Source: Rhopalosiphum padi (taxonomy: Eukaryota; Arthropoda; Insecta; Hemiptera; Aphididae). Taken from it: 64,000 nt of DNA. Shown in pieces: positions 39,218-52,869 of this stretch. The notes beneath the pieces were generated by a model. It had not been told where the DNA came from. It made no database searches and worked only from the letters and a program-made list of their open reading frames with translations. A program made the position numbers and the translations under genes. The stretch spans positions 50,680,748 through 50,744,747 of the forward strand of contig NC_083599.1 of assembly GCF_020882245.1 (NCBI RefSeq). The letters run 5' to 3'. Position 1 is the first letter of the stretch; every line of letters starts with the position of its first letter.

Positions 39218-41599
39218 TATGTGTACGAATATTACGGTTAATGTATTAGTTTAAGAAATAGAATTTAAAAAAACATTGGTCGTTGAAAAATGTAATAAAC
39301 TAATAATATTATATTTTATATATTAAAAAATAACGACAATGTTTTGTGTTAAAAGAATTATTTGCTGTCATTATGGATCTTTTAACGCAACAACAATACA
39401 CACAACATTATTTTCGACACTGATGTAATTTTGTTGTCACGTATTGTGTATATGTATTAGTAATTATTATTAAGCAACCTATAAATAATAGGTATGATAT
39501 GTTAATGTCTAATCAGTAATAATTTAGTTATACATATAACTTTAGTTTATGTTTAGTTTTTACTATAACCTATTATACGCGCGCGCAATAGTTGTTTTTT
39601 GAAGTTCGGAAAACGACAACTCTTAAAATTTATTCCCAAATAAGATTTTACATCAAGTGTATTGAGTGAATAAAACGATGCGTTAAAATATTTCAATAGC
39701 CATTTAATACTTTTAATACTAAATAATAGGCGTTTTATTGTTTTTTAACATTCTAGATTTTAACATTACTTAAATTATTTTATAGTAGGTATTTATTTTA
39801 TATATTATAATCGCCTATAAGCTATAACGCATATTTTATAGTTTTATAGGAATTTGTTGTTAATTTACACACACATTATTTCGATATAAAATATTCATTT
39901 ACATAGTATTAAGAATTTATAATAGAAATTAAAAATAAGTTGGTAGGTGGGTAGGTAAGTTGAAGCATTCACATTCTCATCTTACATACAATTAAATGTT
40001 TGATAATTTAAAATGTATAATTGTACGGCGAGTAAATCATTAGGTAAATATGATAAATTTAATTGATTCATTGCAAATAGATTTTGAACCTATGACTTAA
40101 AAACATGCTTACTTGTAGGTTTTCAAAATGAGAAAATATATCGTTATCCGATCATAATTTATTGATATTCTGGTAACGTGCTCAAATAATTGATTTTATT
40201 ATTGACGTCGGTGAATATTAAAGTGACATTTTATGAATAGTAAATTTGTTTATTTGAAATATTCGTATGAACTAGTTTCTAGTTGAATACATATTGGTTA
40301 TTGACTCTACTATTTTATAAAATAGTAAAATATTCACCGGATTATATGACATAAAAATGTGATATTATATTGACTTCAGATCAAACATTAGATTAGAAGT
40401 TACAACACATTCCATTTTCTATCGATATCTTTATTTAACAACCCATAATATCGTTATAACTTGATTACCAATAGGTCATTGACGTATAATTTTATATAAA
40501 CACAACAAAAATAACATAATATTCAATAAAATTAATCAGGGTTTATATTTATCACTCAGTAAATAAATATTATTTACATATAAATTAATGTATTTATTAA
40601 TATATATTATGCATATATATGTACATTTTAATGTAAAATTATAAAATAACACCTATGCATTATTTCATTTAAAAGTTAAAATACAAATCAACTTTTGTAC
40701 CTAAATTATATAATTTAACGTATTTAATTAGAAAATAAAATACTTGATAATAGTTTTTTTTTTAATTGTGCATGAAAAAAAGAATATTAGGTGTGTTTTA
40801 AATATTTTCTATACACTGAATAATTTTAGTTCAAAATAAGTAAAACTGTTATTGTGCAATATGTTAAAAACTATCATAATAAAGTTATTAATTACGGAAA
40901 TTTTTAAATATTTATATTTATTTTACAATCTCTGTATTCTATAAATAAATTATTGACAATTTTAAAATTATTCAAAAGTCTAACTATTCAAAATATGTTT
41001 ATAATTTTTATCTCGGTTTCATGAAATCAATATATTTTTTTTATTGATTATTAATGATTAGAATGGACCTGTAACTGATATGAAGTATAATATTTTTCTT
41101 TCCAATATTTTAGACAATTAATTTGAATATTATCAAAATATGTGCCAAATTAACCTTTACGTTGATTTGTATTAGTAATATTCATTCCCCATTAATATTC
41201 AAAATATTTTTATTTTCAGTCATAAAATGTTTAAATATTTATGATTCATTAATTCAGAATTTACATTTTTATAAGATATCAGCTATATAAAACTGAACAT
41301 TCTTAAAATTAAATACCAAAACATAATAAAAAATCAATTAAATCTTAATTTACCTACCTATTAAATATAAATATTGGTTATTATAATTGTATTAATTATT
41401 ATTATAATAACTATACTATAGTTATCACTTTAAAAATTATATCTAGAACCTAGTTTTATGTATAACAGTGATATTACCAAATAATTAACAATGATTACTC
41501 TGCATAATAGATCGATTATACATCAGCGTGAAATAGTTTAGGTTATTCGGGTCGTATACTAGGAAAATATTATTGTTATTAATTATAATTCATAATTAA

Positions 41600-41870
41600 T
41601 AGTAACCGCGATGGCTAAAGCGAATAAAACCTTTGATGTAGTAGGCACGCCCGCTGCTGGCGCAATTACAACTTATATATACTATCGCCACGGCAGCCGC
41701 CTTTGGTATTCTTTTAATTCGTCGTCATCTAATTACTCATTATTTATATATTACCTAATCATAATTTTACCGCACTGATTCTACGAAATCGTTTAAATAA
41801 TAATAAATCATTATAAATGTAGCCCCGGGTTATCATCAATCGATCAAAAATTTCGACGTTTTAATTGTAG
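41600..41870. promoter_or_regulatory. hth: candidate intronic enhancer in hth intron 1
   Basis: A GC-balanced patch within AT-rich intron carries a TCF/Lef-type CCTTTGATG (41,630-41,638), TAATTA cores, and ATCAATCGATCA (41,835-41,846), which contains PBC/Hox-type ATTGAT on the minus strand. No open frame is present. Regulatory use is inferred from composition and motifs only. Confidence 0.35.
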
Positions 41871-43516
41871 GTACGTAATGTATTTCATGCAAATTTTTAT
41901 TTCCATATAGATCATAAAAAAGGTCATACTTCAAACAGTTATTAATATAATGATAAAACTCATTTTTTGCATTTGTATTATATAAAATGTAATTAAAAGG
42001 ATTTAAATAACACTAATATTGCAGAATATAATGCTCTATTTCATATTAATCATTGATGCAATAGGTATGTATAATTATCAAGCAAAATATAATAATAATC
42101 AATTGAATCTTGAAAAATTGATATTACTTCTTTTATATACTTGTTTTTGTACACTAACTATAAAATAAATTATAATATAGGTACTTACAAATAAATCAGA
42201 TTTATTTTATACTAATTCAGTATAGGTATTATACATGATAATCAATATTAAAAAATGTAAGTTATTATTTTTATATTCTGTAACATTTTTTTATAAACAG
42301 TTATTACAATATTTTATAATATGATTTTTATTTTAAAAAGTAATATTATTCTGATACATTAAGTTATAGTTTTACCTAATATAAACGTATTTTATTATTT
42401 AGGAATACGCACCACATATTATTAGTGGGAATTAAATTGATTTGTGTGAACATATTAAAGGTATATATATTTTTGCATTAATTTTTGGAAAATAAATATA
42501 GAAAAACTGTTTCTCATAATAATCATAGATAATATTTAAATGTATTATAATGTATCTAAAATAAACGTAAAGACTTAACAAAATAATAAAAACTACCCAT
42601 AATATTTAAAATATATATTATAATATAATATTATCGCTATTATTATGTTTATGCATGATTCATATTTTATAAATTATTTTGAGTGCGATACTTCAGTATT
42701 TTATAACGAACTCGAGTACGATAGAAATCTGAAATATAATATCACATGTCTTATAATTACTTTTTATCTTTATTGTAATGCATACTTTTATTGTCAAATC
42801 ATTATTAAAAATATGATTGTCATAATACCACTACGACATGATGTTAAACATCTCCATGTTTTATTATATCGGGTGAGGCGTAAACTTACAAGACACATGG
42901 CGTTTTGAAAAACATAAACCGTTGTGTGATTTTTTTCATTTAAAACATGTGAATACTTTATAAATTGTTATTTTACAATTATGCGTGAACTCCCTTTTAG
43001 GTTCGCATAAAATAATAATTTAATAACACCTACTTATAAATAAGAAAAATTAAACCAAAAAATCACTAAACATGTTTTATTTTTAAAATACTTTGCCATT
43101 TTTACTTTATTATTAGGTTAAATATTTTTTAATTATACTCCTCTTCGTTACATCGTATAAAATATTTAACTCAATATAATAATTAATTAATTCAATGAGT
43201 ATAGATTTTGAAATAACGTATAGGCGCCACTATAGTTCATAAGTGAATATACATAGTTTAAAGTACTATAGTTTATTCCTTACAGGTATTCGATTTATAT
43301 CGATTAAATTGTTTTCTTTTTTTTTATATGAATGAACATTACGAAAATTATTTTTATTCTACTATTAAATCTAACACTTACATTTAAATTTGTGTTGCAA
43401 TGAATAATACTTAACAAACAATAAAAAAACAACAACAATAACAATAATGATTATCTATTGTCGCTCTGTACAACGTTACACACATTATTATTATTGCCTG
43501 CCGTTGTGCACATAAT

Positions 43517-43550
43517 ACCTACCTACCTACCTACTTACCTACCTACCTAT
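43517..43550. repeat. CCTA tetranucleotide microsatellite
   Basis: ACCT units, with a single T substitution, repeat about eight times close upstream of the hth exon 2 acceptor. Length variation here could lie within splicing distance of the exon. Confidence 0.9.
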
Positions 43551-43638
43551 AATAATAATTATTATTATGCCATCATTACCGTACCTTATTAAAACGTTTG
43601 TGTTGTTTGTGTGTGCGCGTTCCTTTTCGGTTTTGCAG

Positions 43639-43932
43639 TACGACGAACCGGGTATACACCAACAGCAACAGCAGCAACAGTACATGGACGCGGTGGTCGG
43701 AGCGGCCGCCGCGGCCGCGGCCGGCAATGGCGTAGTACCGCCCGGCGTAGTGCCCGGCGGTGGAGTTCCTGGCGGTCTTGGGCTCGCCGGTACCGGTGGC
43801 ATGTATGACCAACACCAACAGCAACAGCATCTCGCCCATCGGGGCCTCCAAAACATGGCTGCAGCGGCAGCAGCAGCTGCCGCGGCCGCACAGCACCACC
43901 ACCACCATCAGCAACAGCAAGCTGCGCACCTC

Positions 43933-43964
<32 letters not shown>

Positions 43965-44138
43965 ACACCCAGTATCGGCTATGTTCCATTCGGCGGCCGC
44001 GGCTGCTGCGGCCGCTACACCGCCAAACCACGTGTCACCGGCCGCAGGCGGTGGTACGCCCGCCAACAATCACACATCCGGTGGTGCGTCGGTGGTCGTG
44101 CCTGAAGCACAGAAACGCGACAAAGATTCGATTTACGG
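43639..44138 (+). CDS. hth: homothorax coding exon 2 (low-complexity N-terminus)
   Basis: 500 bases encode residues 6-171 plus two bases of Gly172. Conserved anchors are YDEPGIH (6-12), MYDQH (60-64), HRGLQ (72-76), TPPNHVSP (132-139) and PEAQKRDKDSIY (160-171). The last is the lead-in to the Meis/PKNOX N-terminal domain. Between them are homopolymers: Gln7 (13-19), Ala7 (27-33), a Gly/Val/Pro segment (34-59), Ala11 (79-89), His5 (91-95), Gln11 (104-114) and Ala8 (124-131). The acceptor is TTTTGCAG; the donor is GGGTAAGT after base 2 of the codon. Composition is GC-rich against AT-rich introns. From memory, the anchors match fly Hth while the homopolymers look longer, suggesting expansion. 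Repeat lengths may be polymorphic or subject to assembly error. Confidence 0.93.
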
Positions 44139-45579
44139 GTAAGTCTATAGTGTGTTGGTAGCCAGTGCGTATGTTGTGTGTGAGAATGTTTTTCAAAAGT
44201 TCGTAAAAAAAAACGTAAAAGTCCGTATGGTATTCCTTCGCGTAAACCTCCGCGACACAGCTGTCAATGTGTTATATTATCTGCAATATCACCGTGGTAT
44301 TCCGTGCGTGTTACCATCATATATCCAATGGCCAATATTATAGCAAACGATAAACGTAGTTGAAGGCGTTCGACTGCTTCATCGCGTGGTTAGGTGGTTA
44401 TCGAAATATGTGGTCATTACTCATTAATAATTACCCGTGAAATCGTTTTGCCCGAACACAACAATTTAGTTAGTAAAAAATATAAAAATACAATTATGAA
44501 CACGGACCACATGTGGTACAAACTACGGTAGTGGTACAGCTAGACACATCACGCTTTTACGCGCGGTTGCACGTTTCTGTTTCGTTTGGAATCTCCTTGC
44601 GCAAACCACTCTTCGACCACGACCAAAGTATTTGATCGTTTTCCCTCCAACACGCAGTCCAGTTCCTTTGTGAACACCGTCGTAGGGTTTTTTCTAAATT
44701 CTGACGATTTGATATAGAGCGTCTTAAATACGCGGAACAATAATCGTAGTTTTTATTTTCGTACATCGTTTTTGATTTCTGACCCTAATAATAATATACC
44801 CATCATTTTCGCGTGTATACGGATCGAACACATCTTGATGTCTATCAAACGATGTTGTAAAAACATAAACGTACCGCTTCGAATATTCCGCTGGCTTGCT
44901 ACAGGTACCACAATTGTTTTTTATACCGTTTAGTATTTTGTATTTCACGCGTCCTACGACGTCCGTTGACGATATTGTTAACTTTGTCGTACTATACATT
45001 TAGGCAATCGATTGCGATACATTTATTTTTCATTTGGATAATACGTGTATTTCAAATGTTATACAAATCCGTATAACATACTGCAGTTTGTTATTTCTTT
45101 GACGCGACAATGTGGAAAAAAATTGGACGTATATTAATAATATGATACGCGCAACCTAAAATTGTTTTCTATATCCATTCGGTGTAAGTATATCGAATTC
45201 CGTTTCGCCGCTTTACACTACTATATATTACATGCTCTCTAGCTCGTACGTCATCGAAACGGTTTCATTTTTTTTTTCATTGTCGTATTCGCGTGTTTAA
45301 TGTTAATTTAAATCAAATATTTCGTGTTCATTATATACACACCAGGTTCACCTTTATTGTTATTCTTGACCGCCTCCGTTTGTGTATATAAATATATAGC
45401 GACGATAATGCGACCGCCTAGGTACATTAAAGTGTACCTGCCGTAGTATTATTGGTATAATAATAATTAATATAACAACATACAATACCACCGCACTTAC
45501 ATTAATATTTTCTTATTTACCAAACATTAACCATTGTGTATTAATTGTCGTGTGTTCTTTTTTACCGTCCCCTTTTTAG
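44139..45579 (+). other. hth: hth intron 2 (1,441 bp)
   Basis: A GT-AG intron with donor GTAAGTC and acceptor CCCCTTTTTAG. It is less AT-rich than other introns. Minus-strand frames of 60-91 codons (44,549-44,999) overlap each other and show no recognisable domain, so they are not called. The unusual composition could mean regulatory content. Confidence 0.85.
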
Positions 45580-45721
45580 GCACCCGCTGTTCCCGCTTCT
45601 GGCATTAATATTTGAAAAATGCGAACTAGCCACGTGCACGCCCCGGGATCCAGGCGTAGCGGGCGGTGACGTGTGCTCGTCCGAGTCCTTCAACGAAGAC
45701 ATCGCCGTGTTTTCTAAACAG
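45580..45721 (+). CDS. hth: homothorax coding exon 3 (HM domain, first half)
   Basis: 142 bases complete Gly172 and encode residues 173-219. They contain HPLFPLLALIFEKCELATCT, the hallmark first helix region of the Meis/PKNOX N-terminal domain (MEIS-A part). This is followed by PRDPGV, GGDVCSSESFNEDIAVFSKQ. This domain contacts the PBC partner Extradenticle and promotes its nuclear entry in flies (family knowledge). The acceptor is TTTTTAG and the donor is CAGGTAATA, leaving phase 0. The sequence is near-identical to the family over the whole exon, so the call is secure. If the donor were skipped, translation would stop after three more codons (VIF). Confidence 0.97.
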
Positions 45722-48700
45722 GTAATATTTTAATTATTTTATTAGTGCGCGTGTACATGTAGCATTTTAAGATTTTAAGCGTTATTCTCGAGCCACATAC
45801 TATAGCTCCAGCAGGCGTATACGGCCGTTTGGATAAAACAAGCTGTCTAACAGTGGCGACACACACGCGAAATCGTTTCGTTTTCTATTATAGTTCTGTG
45901 TAGGCAATAATATATTATGGATGCGCGCTCTCCAGTCGTTATTTTTCGCATAACGCTTTGCCTATACCACTACAACATTACCTATTTTATTATTATTATT
46001 ATTATTATAATATTATTGATTGATTTCTCCCTTTTCTCCTCAATTACGTCTACCGTGGCACCACACGATTTCGATTAACGCGGAGTGGTGTCCGAGTTTA
46101 CGTATCCCATACACCACTGTACGATGCACTCTATTTACTATTAAACTATATAGACCTATCTATATTATATATATATATAGCCATATATAGGTATAGCGTA
46201 TATTTGCGGCGATCGAAAAAACAAAATAAAAACAAACAATTTACCGATATACGTAGTCAATAATACGCGTTATCGCCGGGCTCACCACCGTTATATTATT
46301 TACAACCCTCATCGAGAAATAATTTGTATTGTATTTCTGAGACCGACGGAGGTGTTGCGTTGAGGAGGAGGTAATGATATAATGCGAGGGAAGAACGTCC
46401 GGCCAATATATATATACTATATGTACATTTTCGGCGGGCGCGCGCGTTTGTATGTATACCGTGTATATAGTGCAAGACCCTTGGGCTATTTTGGCGTATA
46501 CATATATATATATATAAGTGAATTGCGCACGTTTTACAAGCCGCGCGCGTACCATTTAGAGAAGACGATGTTCTGACGAAAAAAAAATGGGCCGGTCGCG
46601 TCGTTTAGCGGTAGTGATTGCTGTGTTACGTGATTGCGTATGACCGTGTGTGTAATTTTATAGTAGGGCCATGTTATAGTCCGTATAATTATAGATATTA
46701 CAAAAACACGACGACACACTCGCATCGTTTAGGGCGGATACCCAGGAGTTAACGGTAGTAGGTATAATATAATATATAGTGGCGTGTGACGATATATGGG
46801 TACCGCGAAAGTGCTGCGATACAGAAGACAACCCCCAAACACTGTATATACTTAACGCGTGGCTAGGTGCGTTCGATTAATTCCGTGTATACCTTTATTA
46901 ATAAATTATAATGATTTCATTCCGATTAAAATAATAATAACCGTATTAACTGAGCTAAAAGTGGATTTAATAAATGTTGTTTGCACGTTACGCGTGCATG
47001 TTGTGTGTATAGTATTATGATGTTCTAATGATTGTAGTAAAAAACTGATATTAAATTATTTTACTGTGTATTAAAACATTAACAATTTATAATTTTTATA
47101 TAGAGTACTGCAGTGTTTAGTAAAAAAATTAGACAAATAAAATAATAACAATATTAATAAAAATAATTTATATGATAAAAAAAATAACATATAAGAGGTC
47201 CGACTGACGTTGTTGCTTGGAATGTTGTTTATATATTATACTTATATATTTTTTTATAATAATAACGATAATAATAATGTCGTTGGTGATTTTAAAAAGG
47301 AGATGACGTATAAACTTGTCTTAGCTGCTATTATTATTATTATCATTACTTACATAAATGTTTTTTTTTAAATATTTTTATACGAGTACTTTAAACTGAG
47401 TATTACATTTATTCCCAAGAGCAAGAGCCGTATATTTATTTCCCGCGTCATAAACTTGAATTCAATACTTATACGTTCCAACAGTCTGATTGTATGTTCT
47501 CTGTACCCTGAAACAAATAGCAAATGTTTTCATTGCACATAATATGTATAATATATATACTCATTACACAATGTCGGAGGAGGGGTTAAAAATGTTGTTT
47601 CTTCAGTATAGTTGATAGTGTTTAGTATTTAAATCTATGTAATTTGGTACCTTTTGATTTTTACATATTACAATTTTAGTAATCATATTTCTTCTGCTTC
47701 TATAAAACCAATTATTTAAACAACTAAGTTATAAATTGTTATATACCTAATATACATCATACGCGTATAAACAAATTCTAGTTGGTACTTATCAAAGTTA
47801 TGCAACCTTTCATCAATGTTTATAAGACACAATTTTTAAGTGTATATATATATATATATGTGTATATAAATATAATTATTTTTAGAACAACACGCAAGCG
47901 TATTTTAGTTTCAGTGGATGCATTCCAAAAATCAAAAGTTAATAATCAACTATACTATCTAACTGAATATGAGTATTTAGAATTAAACATATTCCAATTT
48001 ATTTTGAATAACTGTTAACAAAAAGCTTTTGTTAGTGTAGTTCTCTTTTAGGTTTTTAATTGGTATTTTTAATCATTTTTATCATTGTTATAATATATTT
48101 ATTATGCCAATAAAAATAAATAAATAAATATATTACGCTTCAAAAAACACAATTTTTTGAAACATTCTTTTAAAAACAGTAATATAATCTCAGTTTAAAC
48201 ATTCTTTTATACAGCATTAGATAACCGTCAGCATGGTTGTAGAAGATACCTTGTTTGGTCTACCTCTGCCTAGCCACTTTGTAGAACGATTAACGATGTT
48301 ATTTATTACCACCATATTCACTACTATCCACTGTTGTTTCTGTATATATAGTTTTCATTCATCTTACAATTGTTTATGAAAATAACATATATCTAAACTT
48401 AATAGTGTGTATATAAAATTTATTTTAATTGTATAATGATATTGATATAATAGTATTTCATATAAATAATTAAAATTATTTAATTTACTTGACAATTTTA
48501 TATATTTGCTTCAAAATCACAATTTTTTCTTGTGTAATAAATTATTTCACAAATATTCGTATATGCTGTTATTTATCTTTGATTGTGATTTTTTTTTAAA
48601 GTATATTTTAACCTAAAATGTTGAATATTATTGTACTACCCATACAATAGTATTTCGATTCTTCTTCACGTTTTTCTGAGTATTCAGGTATGTTAAGGCG

Positions 48701-49814
48701 GCGTACAAATTCTCGTTTTCTCTTTCCCTCTTTATGTTAGATATATAATATAATGTTCTTTTTACCTTGTGGCTGGCTGATTGTTGTTTCCCGCTGTGCA
48801 GATGCATTCATGGTCTTTTCTTTTCACTACCCGGGTTTTAGGGTTGGGTCCATGAATTCTCCCTATGTTTAGTTCTTTTTTTTTGCTTCTATCGTCTTTT
48901 TGGGAGGTCGACGTCGTTGTCGTACTCACACGAATGCTGAGTTAATCGGATTAGGTACTGTGCGTGTCGAATATATATTATATATATTCAATATGTGACT
49001 TATTGTATACATTAAAAACACGTAGGGATGCGTCAGATTCTTTGACCTAAAAATAATAATTTACAGCACATTAGGTTTGGGGTTGTGTTGAAAAGAAGGA
49101 AAAAATGACTTCAGTTTAAATCGACTATACCGCTGTTACACACTTGCAGGCTCATTTGTTTATAGAAATTATATCACAGCAGTATTTTGTCTGTCTTCGG
49201 TGTGTACATAATATATATAAACATATTATTATCGAGTTTTAAATACAGTCGCGTGCGTATTTTATAATTTATAACACAACGATCTTCTTTCCAAATCGTT
49301 TCTGTACGATATATATCGTACACATTGGTGTTATAGTCGAGTTTACCGCTTTAACCTTAACCTACATTTTTATGCGGTCAGTGTGCGGCGTTGATATACT
49401 TATCTTATATCTTATAAAGGTTTACTCGTCTTGTTTTAAAAACCAATTATTGGAATCTTCTTCCACTTATAGACTGTGTAAGCAGTCGACCACGGCCGAA
49501 TTTGGTGTATAATATAATAAAACATGCAATTTTTGTATTTAGTTATATAATATATATTGTGCCTCATGTTAAACGGGAACCCATCGCACCAGTGTCCCGT
49601 AAAGCCGAATCGTCGGCTGCTGCAACAAACACACACTCATATATATACATTAAATCATATGATAATTAAAGCGAGGCCACTACACTCATAGCTTGGCCGC
49701 CGTCGCTGCTACTCATTCGCTTATTTAGTACTTTTTTACGTGCTGCTACAGTCACGCGCGCGCACGCGTGCGTGTGTATTAGTGCGAGTGAAAATAGTTG
49801 TATGCGTTCACACC

Positions 49815-49881
49815 ATAGTAGTAGTTGTAGTAGTGGTAGGCACTAGGCAGTAATAGTAGTTGTAGTAGTAGGCAGTAATAA
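49815..49881. repeat. imperfect two-copy tandem repeat
   Basis: Two related segments of about 33 bp, each with GTAGTTGTAGTAGT followed by GGCA(C/G)TA, lie head to tail. They derive from a TAG-rich simple sequence. Confidence 0.6.
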
Positions 49882-51431
49882 TCTGATCGGTGGCGGAGGC
49901 TATTTTATAATATGTAGGTATATAGAAAACAGGACGTCACATTTAATATAATATATAATAATGTAATAATATATTATGTTATCTAAAAAAATAAGTTGAT
50001 TTTTTTTACTATTTTTACTATTTCTATTGATCGACGATGGTTTCGTTTAAAAATCACGATGGCACGTTTGTCCGAATTATAATAGGGCGTTCACCGTTAT
50101 CGTTGCTGCAGACAAAGCTGATATTATAAAAATATTGAGAACTATTATTACCAAATGGGCGTTAATGTATGTGAAATTTTATTAATTATCTTATAATTTT
50201 GTACCGTGCATTGGATTGAATAATTATTTTAAAAAATTCGCTTATAATAATAATACAAAATCTATTATATGACAACATGACATTACATAATATTTAAAAC
50301 GTGACAAAATAACATACCTACATTATATAAAATACAATCGACTAAGTGATGTCGGTGAACTCGACTTACTACAGAAAAATATTGAAATCTGATATTTTTG
50401 ATATTTATTGAACATCCTATCATATGTGTTTTATTATCTTACATACATGTATAAAATATATATTAATATATTCCATTATTATGTATTAGTTTCTATTTAT
50501 AATTAATTACATAGAATTAACAACACTATACATATACGATATTAATTAATACATTTATTTCATATTATTAACCTGTTTCTATCATAATCATTTTTTTTAA
50601 ATCCATTAATGTAGTATAATATGCTTATATTAAACGTTCATTAATACATGGGTTTATTGACCACTTGGTAAAAATATTGAAATAGTTCGCGGATATTCTG
50701 TTCTAGAAAACCCATTAATATGATTATTATTTTATTTTTTTTTTTTTATAACTATATACCTTACCAAACAACAAAACCTCAATTCATTTTTTGTACCAAC
50801 CTACCTAATTATTTTTCGAAAAATAATTATATTAATTTCAAAATTATTTTACAGTATACTATAAACTGCATAGTCCAAATAATTTAAACTTAGATAATAC
50901 TGCAATAAAGTTACTGTTATATGCTAAAAGTTGTTATTTATTATAAATTATTATATAGCTCTTATTTAGGCTTCGTAATTGCGTTGAACAGAGTAAAGCG
51001 TTTACAGAAAACTAAGTATAATAAAATAATATAGCACTTATACACGTTTAAAAACGATTAGGGTTTGTGATATTTTTCATAAAAAAAACTAAAAAGTGCT
51101 TTTGTGTAAAATGTGGTTATAGTTGTACTTGTACATTAGAAACTGGTTATTACTCATAAAAAAATCAATATAATCCATGTACTGCAGCTCTTCAGTAACT
51201 ATATATATTCTCAGTTATGAATTCGAGCCAAGGAACGATGAAAAAAAATTATACATCTCAACTAAATTATATTCGTATATAATGCCGATTGAAATACTAT
51301 ATATAATAACGATATCGATAATCGTTATATTTTATATTATATATTTTTTATTAGTATAAGTGATCATTGTTCATCGTCTAACCATATTTGTAGTATATTT
51401 TTTATGCTGTTTTTGTTTTTTAATAAACATA

Positions 51432-51882
51432 TTAAGGTGGCTGTAGACGTTTTGAATTTTTATTTACCGCTATAAGTTTTTATAGACTGTTGTAAAATGC
51501 ACTGTGTTTAATATTATATAATTGTATATTATAATATGTATAATTATTTAATTTAAATATCGAAGCAATTAGAAATAAAATTAATTTTAGATTTTCTTTG
51601 ATTTTACTACTTAAATAATATTTAAATTGAGATTATGATGAAAATAACTATTTTTTTTTTTATTATTATATTGACTGTAAGCACCTATTTCTATTGTGTA
51701 TTTTAGTTTTTCATCGTTTTCGCCAATACTACCATGGTTTTTTTTTTATTACTTTACGTCGTTAATGCCGTAGTTGTCGTTTTTTTTAAGCCGCAGTAAT
51801 ATAATAAGATCCTGGGGATAAAAAAAACCAAAGGTACATTGTGTGTACCGTATCAGAGAAAAAATCCATTAGACCACCTTAA
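51432..51882. mobile_element. TTAA-bounded terminal-inverted-repeat element (about 450 bp)
   Basis: TTAAGGTGGCTGTAGACG at 51,432 is mirrored by TTAAGGTGGTCTAATGG read on the minus strand from 51,882. Similarity continues into a T-rich block. No transposase is present. The interior holds a TTTTCGCCAATACTACCATGG segment and AT runs. Size and TTAA boundaries are like the element at 11,792-12,255, although the TIR sequences differ after TTAAG. This is a MITE inserted in an hth intron, away from splice sites. Confidence 0.6.
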
Positions 51883-52869
51883 CATATTTCTTCACAACGT
51901 CCCACGGTCGTTGCGGGACAACAACAGTCGGTATTGAGAAAGAGTGTAATATAATATAATATATATAAAGTATTTATTGTACAATGTATTAAAATGTATT
52001 TAAAGGTAGGTGATATTATACAACGTTATAAAAATGATAATAATAACAACAAACATAGTAGAAGTACTTGTAATGTATTTTTTTGTTCATATTTTTTAAG
52101 ATTTTCATTTTTTTTTAAATTAAATTAGTCTGTCTACCGCGGTGTTATAATATACTTTAACGCTTACAGGCGTAGAGCATAACAACAATGAATTATTGTT
52201 TAAAAAAAGTAATTAAATGCAGCTTCAAGCGATTAAAATTTATTTATTTTTTGTAAAAATGAATTTTGTATAGTATTATTAGAATATTACTTGCAATTTA
52301 TTGGCATTATTATAGAAACTAGATAATTATACAATGATGAAAATAGTCCCAAATACAGTGTGATAGATTTATTTTGTGTTCATGTCCTTCAAATCTACAC
52401 AGTGCTATTACAATATATTTTATGTATACATATTATTAATCTTATGTATTAAACAACTTATTACTTTGTTTATTTGAGAATTCTTGTTATAATTATAATA
52501 CATGTATGATCATCATATCTTTAAAAAAAGGGTTTCAGATATTTTACTATCGTAATAATAATTCACGAAGCAAAGCAAAGTATATATTTTAAATATAACT
52601 AAACAATTTGTAGGAAAATGTAATGCACTTGATTAATATAAAATAAGAAACTAATATATTTAGATTGGTTAAAACGTTTGGATATACATAAGATAACTCA
52701 TTACAATTAAATTTCATTAACTTTTTAGATGTTTTTGGATTACGTTATTATGAATTAACTTCTTTTATATATGCCTACTTTAAACAATTATATTTTTATG
52801 GTATTCGTTAAAACTGATCACATTAAATTATTATTCTAAAATTAATCTGTTGAAATAAACATCGTAAAA

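Larger units (their letters stand above)
38144..43638 (+). other. hth: hth intron 1 (5,495 bp)
   Basis: A GT-AG intron, with donor GTGAGTG and acceptor TTCGGTTTTGCAG. It is mostly AT-rich with no second gene. It includes a CpG-rich pocket at about 38,880-38,930, a long TA tract (39,187-39,214), a candidate regulatory patch at 41,600-41,870 and a CCTA microsatellite 90 bp before the acceptor. Near the donor, ACGCGGTT (about 38,508) and AACCGCGT (about 38,550) form a spaced inverted repeat. Confidence 0.85.

Noticed and set aside
43576..44031. 151-codon minus-strand and other frames opposite hth exon 2
   Set aside because: Shadow frames of the CAG/GCN repeats in the real exon; poly-Leu/Val composition has no independent support.
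44549..44999. Overlapping minus-strand frames of 63-91 codons in hth intron 2
   Set aside because: Less repetitive than most, but mutually overlapping, without a domain, and lacking any second exon or conservation evidence visible here.
50806..50829. 24-bp perfect palindrome centred on TTCGAA
   Set aside because: Isolated, short and AT-rich; compatible with chance or a tiny repeat and not supported as a regulatory site.
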